Positions 42,906 through 50,832 of a DNA stretch of 64,000 nt are shown one piece after another; positions within the stretch are counted from its first letter, which is position 1, and each line of letters begins with the position of its first letter. A model generated the notes under the pieces. The model saw only the letters and a list, made by a program, of their open reading frames with translations. It ran no database searches and was not told where the DNA came from. Source of the DNA: Algoriphagus sp. (GTDB lineage: Bacteria; Bacteroidota; Bacteroidia; Cytophagales; Cyclobacteriaceae); assembly GCF_013373065.1 (NCBI RefSeq), contig NZ_JABXIN010000023.1:25339-89338 (forward strand), given 5' to 3'. The position numbers and the translations under genes are program-made.

Positions 42906-45307
42906 TTTCTAAGTGGTTTTCCTTTGAAAAGAATGCTGTGAATTCGTTCCAACGTCTTCTTTTCACCTGTCAAACTCAAAAATGCTTCTCGCTCCAGATC
43001 AAGCAAGTATTGCTCTGAAACCTCTGTTGGAGCAGATAAATCACCTCCAGACATAACCCAAGCTAGTTTTCTAGCGATTTTGGCATCATGCTCTGAGATG
43101 TAATTGCCATAGATCATTCCGGTAATTCCTGCTTCAAACAAAGCCAATGAGGTCTTACCCAACACTCTGATATTGGTTTGTTCCAAAGGCTGTGTATATC
43201 CAGCATCAGAAAGAGCAATCACCTTCGCTTTGGCTTCTGCCAACTGACGCTTTCTATTGAGCGTGATTCCATCTTGTGGACGCAGATAGCCCAATGCACG
43301 AGCTTCTTCAGCGGAAGTAGAAACTTTAGCCATGGCGATATTCATAAAGTACTCTTGCAAATGATTCAATTCCACGTCTCCAGGAAGAATCCGGTTAGAG
43401 AACCTCCTTGTCATTTCTTTAGTACCACCTCCGGCAGGAATCAATCCAACGCCTACTTCCACAAGACCCATGTACAATTCGGCATGGGCTTGAATGTGAT
43501 CCGCATGGAGTGAAAGTTCGCAACCACCACCCAAAGCCATGTTATGGGGTGCCACAACTACTGGAACAGACGAATAACGAGCGCGCATCATGGTTTTCTG
43601 AAATTGAGCAATCATCAAATTGATCTCGTCAAATTCCTGATCTCCTGCAAACATGAAGAGCATAGCTAAGTTGGCACCTGCTGAGAAATTTCCTCCCTCA
43701 TTTCCGATAACCAAGCCTTTGTAGGATTTCTCAGCCATAGATATAGCAGTATTGATTCCCTCGATGACCTCGGCTCCCATGGAATTCATTTTGGTGTGAA
43801 ACTCCAAACCGATCACATCGTCTCCCATATCATAAATGGAAGCCCCTGCATTGCCCCAAATCTTTTTGTCAGCAGCCTTAAGGGTATCCAAAATGATGAA
43901 ATCACCAGTACCTGGTATTTCAACATAGGATTTGCTTGGGATATCGTAATATTTCTTCTTACCGTTTTCTACCTTGTAGAAAGATTCATTTCCTGCTTCA
44001 AGCATTTCATGAACCCAAGCTGCAGCCTTTTCACCCGCAGCTTCCATTTTTTCAACAGTCTCTCTAACTCCTAGGACATCCCATGTTTCAAAGGGACCCA
44101 ACTCCCAACCAAAGCCAGCTGATACGGCTTGGTCAATGCGGTAGAGTTCGTCCGAAATTTCTGGAATTCGATGGGAAACATATTTAAATAAGTCGTAGAA
44201 GGAGGCTCTGTAGAATTCACCTGCCTTGTCCTCAAAATTGACTAAGAATTTGATTCGCTTTTTGAGATCATCGATTTCTTTGGAAGCTTCCAAAGCTTTG
44301 AATTTTGGCTTTTCTACATCCTTATATTCAAAGGTGCTGAAGTCCAATTCTTTCAATTCTTTCCGTCCGTCTTTATGACGGATCATCTTGAAGTAGCCTT
44401 GTCCGGTCTTATCACCAAACCATTTATTTTCGTATAATACCTCTACGATTTTAGGAAGTTTGAATTTATCCCGTGACTCGTCATTTGGTAAGGCTTTATA
44501 TAAGTTGTTAGCTACATTCACGGTGGTATCCAATCCGACCACATCCATCGTTCTGAAAGTAGCAGACTTGGCTCGACCTATTACCGGACCTGTCAATTTA
44601 TCTACTTCGGAAACACCCAATCCCATTTTTTCGATAGTGTGCATTCCGGAAATGATGGCATAAACGCCAATCCGGTTGGCAATAAAGGCAGGGGTATCTT
44701 TACAAAGGACCGTTTCTTTCCCTAAGAATCGATCACCATAATCCATTAAGAAATCGATAATCTCAGGCTTCGTTTTAGGTCCTGGAATAATCTCCAACAA
44801 CCGGAGGTAGCGAGGTGGGTTGAAAAAGTGTGTTCCAGCAAAATTTACCTGAAAATCCTCCGATCTTCCTTCACACATCATATGCATAGGAATCCCTGAT
44901 GTATTAGAGGTAATTAATGTACCTGGCTTTCGATATTTTTCTACTTTTTCAAAAAGTTGTTGCTTGATATCTAAGCGCTCGACAACCACTTCCATAATCC
45001 AATCGACATCCTTGATTTTGGGAAGGTCATCATCAAAATTTCCGGTAGTGATCCGGCTTGCAAAACTCTTATCATAAATTGGAGATGGCTTCGCCTTGAG
45101 GGTATTTTGAAGAGCAGTGGTGACAATTCGATTTCGAACTGCCAGATGCTCCTTAGTCAAGCCCTTCTTTTGTTCATCTTCCGTGAGTTCAAATGGCACA
45201 ATATCCAGTAACAAGACTTCCACTCCAATATTGGCAAAGTGGCAGGCTATTCTGGACCCCATCACGCCTGAACCTAAAATGGCTACTTTTCGAATGGTTT
45301 TGTTCAT
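42902..45307 (-). CDS. fadN: bifunctional 3-hydroxyacyl-CoA dehydrogenase / enoyl-CoA hydratase (FadN-type)
   Basis: The 801-residue protein has the dehydrogenase first (residues about 1-400; AILGSGVMGSRIACHFANIGVEV for NAD binding and NFAGTHFFNPPRYLRLLEIIPG) and the enoyl-CoA hydratase second (about 480-720; NFSAGANL oxyanion hole, GGGCELSLHAD and GLVEVGVGLIPAGGG for the Glu pair). This order is that of Bacillus FadN, opposite to E. coli FadB. With FadA and FadE it completes beta-oxidation. It starts 26 bp after the MarR gene. Confidence 0.92.
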   Translation of the reverse strand: MNKTIRKVAILGSGVMGSRIACHFANIGVEVLLLDIVPFELTEDEQKKGLTKEHLAVRNRIVTTALQNTLKAKPSPIYDKSFASRITTGNFDDDLPKIKDVDWIMEVVVERLDIKQQLFEKVEKYRKPGTLITSNTSGIPMHMMCEGRSEDFQVNFAGTHFFNPPRYLRLLEIIPGPKTKPEIIDFLMDYGDRFLGKETVLCKDTPAFIANRIGVYAIISGMHTIEKMGLGVSEVDKLTGPVIGRAKSATFRTMDVVGLDTTVNVANNLYKALPNDESRDKFKLPKIVEVLYENKWFGDKTGQGYFKMIRHKDGRKELKELDFSTFEYKDVEKPKFKALEASKEIDDLKKRIKFLVNFEDKAGEFYRASFYDLFKYVSHRIPEISDELYRIDQAVSAGFGWELGPFETWDVLGVRETVEKMEAAGEKAAAWVHEMLEAGNESFYKVENGKKKYYDIPSKSYVEIPGTGDFIILDTLKAADKKIWGNAGASIYDMGDDVIGLEFHTKMNSMGAEVIEGINTAISMAEKSYKGLVIGNEGGNFSAGANLAMLFMFAGDQEFDEINLMIAQFQKTMMRARYSSVPVVVAPHNMALGGGCELSLHADHIQAHAELYMGLVEVGVGLIPAGGGTKEMTRRFSNRILPGDVELNHLQEYFMNIAMAKVSTSAEEARALGYLRPQDGITLNRKRQLAEAKAKVIALSDAGYTQPLEQTNIRVLGKTSLALFEAGITGMIYGNYISEHDAKIARKLAWVMSGGDLSAPTEVSEQYLLDLEREAFLSLTGEKKTLERIHSILFKGKPLRN

Positions 45308-45333
45308 TTTTTTGGGTTTTGGTAGTCTGAGGG

Positions 45334-45795
45334 TTATAATTCAAATATGGGTTTATTCACAGTGGCTCCACTGAATTGGTCAATCACCAACTGAAGTTTT
45401 TCAAATACTTGAAAGAATGTTTCCAGATCTTCTTGAGAAATTACCTCACGGACCTGTTCATTGAATTCCTTAATAGTTTTTACGGAAATTTCTTTCTTTC
45501 GCTTTCCTTCTTCGGTTAAAAAAATCCGGACAGACCGTTTATCGGAAGGATCCTGCTTTTTGTAAATCAGGCCTTTTTCTTCCATGGTTTTGAGCATACG
45601 AGTTAAGCTTCGTGTCTCCAATCCAATCATTGGGGCAATTTTAGTAGCTGGAGTTCCTTCTTTGGAATTAATATTAATCAGGACAAAACCAATAGCCGTA
45701 GTAAAGCCTTCGGTTGCAGCCCGCTGATTGTACATCCTGGATATGGCATGCCAAGCGCTCTTAATGTGATAATCTACCGTTTCTTCACGCTTCAT
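45334..45795 (-). CDS. MarR-family regulator, first gene of the fatty-acid operon
   Basis: The 153-residue protein has the MarR winged helix: SKEGTPATKIAPMIGLETRSLTRMLKTMEEKGLIYKKQDPSDKRSVRIFLTEEG, with the DKR wing motif. The N-terminal and C-terminal helices would form the dimer. As the promoter-proximal gene of the MarR-fadN-IVP-fadA-fadE operon, with palindromes in its upstream region, it is probably an autoregulatory repressor that responds to fatty acyl-CoA. The ligand is inference. Confidence 0.9.
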   Translation of the reverse strand: MKREETVDYHIKSAWHAISRMYNQRAATEGFTTAIGFVLININSKEGTPATKIAPMIGLETRSLTRMLKTMEEKGLIYKKQDPSDKRSVRIFLTEEGKRKKEISVKTIKEFNEQVREVISQEDLETFFQVFEKLQLVIDQFSGATVNKPIFEL

Positions 45796-45823
45796 GTATA
45801 GGTACTTCTTTCAATTTTTAGCG

Positions 45824-45888
45824 TATCTAATTTAGATAAATTTTGTATGCATGCATACTATTTTTCAAAAAAAGTTATGCATGCATCA
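45824..45888. promoter_or_regulatory. three palindromes upstream of the MarR gene (candidate operators)
   Basis: TATCTAA-T-TTAGATA at 45824-45838, GTATGCATGCATAC at 45845-45858 (perfect), and TTATGCATGCATCA at 45875-45888 (same core, imperfect edges). The two ATGCATGCAT cores are exactly 30 bp apart, about three helical turns. The array lies 28-93 bp upstream of the MarR start codon. MarR proteins typically bind 14-20 bp palindromes, so autoregulation and control of the fad genes is plausible. Confidence 0.6.
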
Positions 45889-45972
45889 CAAATATTTGTT
45901 GGAAAAATGGCTTTATTAAAGAATAATTATCTACAAAAAAGGTAATATTTTGGAATAAACAGAATATTAAAT

Positions 45973-46016
45973 AAAAAATCAGCCTATTTCAAAATATAAT
46001 TTCGATAGGCTGATTT
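45973..46016 (-). terminator. rho-independent terminator of the acyl-CoA synthetase gene
   Basis: Perfect 12-bp arms AAATCAGCCTAT (45976-45987) and ATAGGCTGATTT (46005-46016) enclose a 17-nt loop. Read on the minus strand, the stem is followed by a T-rich run (45973-45978). It lies about 40 bp after the stop of the acyl-CoA synthetase gene and isolates it from the MarR operon. Confidence 0.8.
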
Positions 46017-46054
46017 GCCGAGAAAATCAAAGAAATTGATCTGGATCAAATGAT

Positions 46055-47803
46055 TCAACTTTGGTAAAAGGCTTCGATCTCTTGTTGGAACTTTTGATGA
46101 ATTACTTTTCGCTTTAATTTCATGGTAGGAGTCAGTTCACCTGTGTCAACTCCCCATGGCTGGGTTAAAAGTTTGAATTTTTTGATTTGCTCCCACTTCC
46201 CATAATACTTGTTGTAGGAATCCACTTCTCGTTGAAATTTCTCCTGAATATCCGATCTGGAAATCATTTCCTCATCGCTGGTATAAGGAATATCTTTATG
46301 CTTACAGTATTCTCTTAATCCATCAAAACTTGGAACAATCAATGCTGCTGGGAATTTCTGCCCATCTCCCACAATGATAATTTGCTCAATCAAAGATGAC
46401 TCCTTGAATTTGTTTTCCATGGGTTGAGGTGCAATGTATTTTCCTCCGGATGTTTTAAACATCTCCTTTTTACGATCTGTAATCCGAAGAAAATCCCCAT
46501 CTAGTTCTCCAATATCACCTGTATGAAACCAGCCGTCTTTCAAGACATCTGCAGTCATCTCAGGCTCTCGATAATATCCTTGCATCACATTGGGACCTTT
46601 GACCAAGATTTCCCCATCCTCTGCAATTTTTACCTGCACATCTTGCACGATGGTTCCAACCCAACCAATCCGGACTTTATCAGGGGTACTGATTGTCGCC
46701 GTTACAACTGGAGAAGTTTCAGTCAAACCATAGCCTTCACAAACTCGAATTCCAGCAGCCCAAAAAACTCTGGCCAATCGAGGTTGCAAAGCAGAGGCTC
46801 CGGAATTGATTTGCATAATATTTCCGCCTAAGGCTTCTCTCCATTTCGAGAAAATCAACTTATTGGCAAGCTTGAGCTGGAAATTGTACCAAGAACCCAT
46901 ATCCTTTGCAGGATCATATTTCAGACCCAAATTCAAGGCCCAGAAAAAGAGTTGCTTTTTAACACCGGTTAATTCATATCCTTTAGCAACAATTTTATCA
47001 TATACTTTTTCGAGCAATCTTGGAACGGTATTAAATAGATGTGGCTGTACCTCTTTTAGATTATCCCCGATTTTATCCAAGTTCTCCGCATAATAAATGG
47101 AGAAACCCATGTAGATAAAACAAAAGGATGCTGTTCGCTCAAAAATGTGACACAAGGGCAGAAAACTTAAAACTTTTCCTACACCCTTCTCAGGACTCAT
47201 TATATTGGAAACCGAAAGTAAATTGGACAGCACATTATGGTGAGTCAACATCACACCCTTTGGTCTTCCGGTTGTTCCCGAAGTATAGATAATTGTAAAA
47301 AGATCTTCAGGTTTAACTTTATCCTTTTCAGCTTCTAATTGCGCTAAATCACCATTTTCTCCAAAGTCCATGATAGACTCCCAATGAGAAACTCCAGCCA
47401 ACTGATCAAAACTATAAATCTCCTGTCCTTTCGCCGCTTGGTTTGCTTTCTCATAAATCGTTGCATCACCAACGAAAATCATTTTCACAGCTGCATGGCC
47501 AAAAATATAGGCGTAATCTTCTGAGGAAATAGTGGGATACATCGGAACAGAAATCGCACCTATTTGCTGAAGAGCCAAATCGATAAAATTCCACTCAGGT
47601 CTATTTTCAGAAATTATAGCGACTTTATCATCACGTTCAATTCCTTTGGCTAAAAATCCTAGACTTAAACTATCTACAATTTTTTTCAAATCCCGGGAAG
47701 AGTAAGTTTTCCATTCTCCATCCTCTTTTCGGGAAAGGGCTACTTCTTTATCATAGGTAGTAATTTGATAGGGAATAAGATCAAATAATCGTTGTAGGTT
47801 CAT
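46055..47803 (-). CDS. fadD: long-chain fatty-acid-CoA ligase (AMP-binding)
   Basis: The 582-residue enzyme of the ANL superfamily shows TIIYTSGTTGRPKGVMLTHHN (phosphate loop), EGYGLTETSPVV, WFHTGDIGELDGDFLRITDRKKEMFKTSGGKYIAPQPME (hinge and lysine motifs). The N-terminal SEEN RPEWNFIDLALQQIGA region is typical of FadD15/ACSL-type. It activates fatty acids as acyl-CoA with ATP and feeds the neighbouring fadNAE operon. It has its own terminator downstream. The upstream side is the oriC-like region. Confidence 0.92.
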   Translation of the reverse strand: MNLQRLFDLIPYQITTYDKEVALSRKEDGEWKTYSSRDLKKIVDSLSLGFLAKGIERDDKVAIISENRPEWNFIDLALQQIGAISVPMYPTISSEDYAYIFGHAAVKMIFVGDATIYEKANQAAKGQEIYSFDQLAGVSHWESIMDFGENGDLAQLEAEKDKVKPEDLFTIIYTSGTTGRPKGVMLTHHNVLSNLLSVSNIMSPEKGVGKVLSFLPLCHIFERTASFCFIYMGFSIYYAENLDKIGDNLKEVQPHLFNTVPRLLEKVYDKIVAKGYELTGVKKQLFFWALNLGLKYDPAKDMGSWYNFQLKLANKLIFSKWREALGGNIMQINSGASALQPRLARVFWAAGIRVCEGYGLTETSPVVTATISTPDKVRIGWVGTIVQDVQVKIAEDGEILVKGPNVMQGYYREPEMTADVLKDGWFHTGDIGELDGDFLRITDRKKEMFKTSGGKYIAPQPMENKFKESSLIEQIIIVGDGQKFPAALIVPSFDGLREYCKHKDIPYTSDEEMISRSDIQEKFQREVDSYNKYYGKWEQIKKFKLLTQPWGVDTGELTPTMKLKRKVIHQKFQQEIEAFYQS

Positions 47804-48276
47804 TCGGGTTTAAAATTGATGATCAATCCAATATAGGGAAAAATTAAATTGATTTGAAAAGCCCGTTTTCCACAGTCTTTTTACTCTAATAGAATTAGTA
47901 AAATATTTATTTAAAAAACTTAAGATTGTTATTAAGGCTGTTGATATGTGGATAAAGGTCTTCTATTTTTTTCTCCACTTGTTTGTGAGTATTTATTGTG
48001 CTTTATTGACAGATTATCCTCATGTTTTCCACACATAAGTTTAATTATATCAAGGAGTTACTTTTTTATAGCTTGTTTTGTGGAAATAAATACTCATTGG
48101 AACTGTGATTAAATTGGCTGTTGATTTCTTTGGATCAACTCGTGGAAAAGTACCTAGTTTTCCATACCAAGTTTCAAAAATTTGAGTTTGTCTATAAAGA
48201 GTATGGATAACTTTAATTTATCAGGTAATTAACCCACACTTTTCCACAGGAATTTTCTTCCTTTCCACAGATCTTT
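47804..48276. other. candidate chromosomal replication origin (oriC) region
   Basis: A 473-bp non-coding stretch rich in DnaA-box-like 9-mers. Exact TTTTCCACA at 47866-47874, 48025-48033 and 48240-48248; TTATCCACA on the minus strand at 47947-47955; close variants at 48014-48022 (TTATCCTCA), 48079-48087 (minus ATTTCCACA), 48141-48149 (minus TTTTCCACG), 48158-48166 (TTTTCCATA), 48202-48210 (minus TTATCCATA) and 48261-48269 (CTTTCCACA, close variant). An A/T-dense segment at about 47887-47935 could be the unwinding element. The region is 2.5 kb from mnmG and 4.5 kb from two parS sites. dnaA itself is not in the window. Confidence 0.75.
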
Positions 48277-49941
48277 TTACTCTAATTTTCCAGATTTTGG
48301 ACTACCCGAAATGATAATTCCTTCATTTGTCCAGCCACTTTTCAAAATAATAGAACCAATAGCACCCGTGTCATCAAGAAAATAGAAGATTCGTTCTGCT
48401 TGTCTTCCTTCAAAAAAATTGCTGGGATCCCATCTTCTATTTCCGTTGGTATCCTCTATTACTCGGATTTTATAACTTCCTGCTTCTATTCCAGAGAAAG
48501 CAAAATTTGTCTCTTTTTCTAGGTAGCTTTCCCTATATATCACATTTTTTGCATCAATCAGCTGGATTACAAAAGGAGGTGTAGCATTGGTAACCGTCCC
48601 ACTGACTAGATCCGCTAATGTCTCTTTTTTTATTTGTCGATAATTGGCTCGGAGAGGATCTTCATTGTATTGTCCCTGTACATCTTGGAAGGTTGAATCC
48701 AAAGCTGTAAGTGTGAATATTTCTATCCCAAGTGTATCAGTTATTGGAATTCGAAATTCAAGTTCTGTTCGCTTCAAAGAATCTTTAAAGGAGAACATAT
48801 TCTCTTGGATTTGAATCGTAAAACTTGAATCAACTGGTATAAAAAGTGAATCGGTATTTACCTTTAGAATAGGTTTATTAAAAGTTAAATTCGCTTTTAA
48901 GGTATCTGTGAAATTTTTTCCGGAATTGGCTGTTAAGATTAATTCTTCTGGTCTTCGTTCCGATTCAGGAAATTTTGCCCAAATGGTTGTGTCAATTTTA
49001 TTGGCTACGGAGTCTTCGAGAGATAGATGTACTAATAAACTATCAGTATGAGAAATGGTAGAAAACAAACGAATACGTTTATCTTCTACGGTGTAAAACT
49101 TTTCTGTTCCTAATCCAGAGATTTCCAATTCTTCAGCTACTTGGTTTTTATTTAAAACAAAATCATAGCTGCCATTTGCGACGCTTGATCGAGTCAATCT
49201 GAAATCGGTTAAATCGCTTGGAGAAAGGTTAAATTGTATGTTATCTATGTCCGAGCTTATAGTAAGTGTATCTAATAGGAAATCGTATGATTCACTTTTA
49301 AATTCTGCCTTTGTAGAATTATTGGCATCGAGCCATGCATAAGCTCTATAATTTCCTTCTTTGATATTTTGAATTAGGAAATTTCCCAGACTATCTGGTC
49401 TTGTCAAATAATAAGGTGCTGCAGTAAATAGATCTGTTGTATCACTTTCCAGATAGAGACCTATAATTACATTTTTGACATCATTTTGTTGTGAAGGAAA
49501 ATAATTATTGACTTTTCCGGATAGCTTTAGGCTATCAATAAAATTCCCTGTAGAAAAAACCAATTTCAAATTTTCTGCTGGATTTCCTTCTGATAAGTCT
49601 TGTACTGAATTCTGGAAATTGAAAACATATGTGGTATTTTCTTCAAGATCTTGATTCAATTCAATGATTACCTGATTTTTTAAAGAAGAGGTAATGATTT
49701 CATCTTTATTTAGCCTTGGAGTGATGATGATATTTTTATTTGGGTTATCCAGCTTGATATATTCATCGAAGGTCAATCGGATCTCTTTCGGGGAAGTATT
49801 TAGACTTTGATCAATGGGATTGGATTCCAATAAAACTGGTGGTTCCTCATCTCTAGGTCCCCCTAATGGAGAGCTCTGCTTTGCACATTGTGAAAACAGA
49901 ATCAAGGCGAAAAAGCTATATATCAAATGGAAGCGTTTCAC
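48277..49941 (-). CDS. Ig-like (Big_5/SbsA-type) domain lipoprotein
   Basis: The 554-residue lipoprotein starts at a GTG (49941) overlapping the stop of the methyltransferase. The lipobox ends FSQC at about residue 19, followed by SSPLGGPRDEEPPVL, a highly recurrent N-terminus in Bacteroidota. An SbsA-type Ig-like domain (about 33-130; NTTYVFNFQNSVQDLSEGNPAENLKLVFSTG) is followed by a long beta-rich region with carboxypeptidase-regulatory-like folds (GNYRAYAWLDANN..., and near the end GSYKIRVIEDTNGNRRWD). Cell-envelope structural or surface protein; precise role unknown. Confidence 0.85.
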   Translation of the reverse strand: MKRFHLIYSFFALILFSQCAKQSSPLGGPRDEEPPVLLESNPIDQSLNTSPKEIRLTFDEYIKLDNPNKNIIITPRLNKDEIITSSLKNQVIIELNQDLEENTTYVFNFQNSVQDLSEGNPAENLKLVFSTGNFIDSLKLSGKVNNYFPSQQNDVKNVIIGLYLESDTTDLFTAAPYYLTRPDSLGNFLIQNIKEGNYRAYAWLDANNSTKAEFKSESYDFLLDTLTISSDIDNIQFNLSPSDLTDFRLTRSSVANGSYDFVLNKNQVAEELEISGLGTEKFYTVEDKRIRLFSTISHTDSLLVHLSLEDSVANKIDTTIWAKFPESERRPEELILTANSGKNFTDTLKANLTFNKPILKVNTDSLFIPVDSSFTIQIQENMFSFKDSLKRTELEFRIPITDTLGIEIFTLTALDSTFQDVQGQYNEDPLRANYRQIKKETLADLVSGTVTNATPPFVIQLIDAKNVIYRESYLEKETNFAFSGIEAGSYKIRVIEDTNGNRRWDPSNFFEGRQAERIFYFLDDTGAIGSIILKSGWTNEGIIISGSPKSGKLE

Positions 49942-50831
49942 TTTTTTCTCAGGATATATAAGATACTTGAATAATTACCCGTTGTTTTTGCTTGCTTGTT
50001 TGATTTAACCCCGGATATAAATGCCTGGACCAAATGGTTAAAATTGGCGGCTGATTTATTTTGGTACTTTTCTGAAAGCAAAGAAGCATAATAGCTGTCA
50101 AATACCATGGATTTTTGTTCTAGGATTTCCAGCTCGTATTGCTTTGCTAAATAATCAACAGTCTCTGGGCCAAAGTGGTAAAGATGTCGAGGTACATCCC
50201 ATCCAGCCCAAAATTCAGCATATTTTTTTGCGTCAGAAGATTGATGATTTGGCAATGCTAATATTATGTAACCATTTGATTTTAAGTGATTTATAATATT
50301 TTTTAATGCTTTTCGCAGACCGTGAATATGTTCTAGAACATGAAAAAGGGTTATTACATCATATTGTTCTTTTTCAGGGATCTTTTTCAGGTTTTTGAAG
50401 ACATTATCGTCCAATTTTTCCTTTGCTAATCTTCTAGCCTTCTTATTGGGTTCAATACCTACAACCTGCCATCCTTTTGCTTTGAAGAAGTTCAATAGTT
50501 CACCGGTTCCGCACCCAATATCCAAAATGCTTTTTCCAGTATTGAGTTTATGGATTAAGTGGTATTTCTTCGATATGTTAATCTTTCGAACTTGATTATA
50601 AATTTTCTGGACGAGACCTTTTGATTCGTCTTGGTGGGAATAATATTCTGGAAACTCGTAGTATGTACCAATTTGCTTTTCGTCAGGTCTTGGGTTAGTA
50701 AAAATAAGTTGGCAATCCTGGCATTTACATAAAATGAAATCTTCTTGGGTCACTGCCCAATCTTTTATACTTGAATAGTTAAGAAAATGCCCACTTTTGC
50801 AAAGCGGGCATTTGGTCAATCGTTCCATCAT
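49938..50831 (-). CDS. class I SAM-dependent methyltransferase with N-terminal zinc ribbon
   Basis: The 297-residue protein has a zinc-ribbon (CPLCKSG..CKCQDC; Cys at about 8, 11, 35, 38 or nearby), then the methyltransferase core: ILDIGCGTGELLNFFKAKGWQVVGIEPN (motif I and II) and VITLFHVLEHI. The family (Methyltransf_23 after a small zinc domain) often modifies sugars or lipids in envelope loci. The TGA stop overlaps the GTG start of the next lipoprotein gene, and it lies 1 bp after mnmG, so it belongs to one operon with mnmG. A second ATG is at codon 2. Confidence 0.85.
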   Translation of the reverse strand: MMERLTKCPLCKSGHFLNYSSIKDWAVTQEDFILCKCQDCQLIFTNPRPDEKQIGTYYEFPEYYSHQDESKGLVQKIYNQVRKINISKKYHLIHKLNTGKSILDIGCGTGELLNFFKAKGWQVVGIEPNKKARRLAKEKLDDNVFKNLKKIPEKEQYDVITLFHVLEHIHGLRKALKNIINHLKSNGYIILALPNHQSSDAKKYAEFWAGWDVPRHLYHFGPETVDYLAKQYELEILEQKSMVFDSYYASLLSEKYQNKSAANFNHLVQAFISGVKSNKQAKTTGNYSSILYILRKK

Positions 50832-50832
50832 T

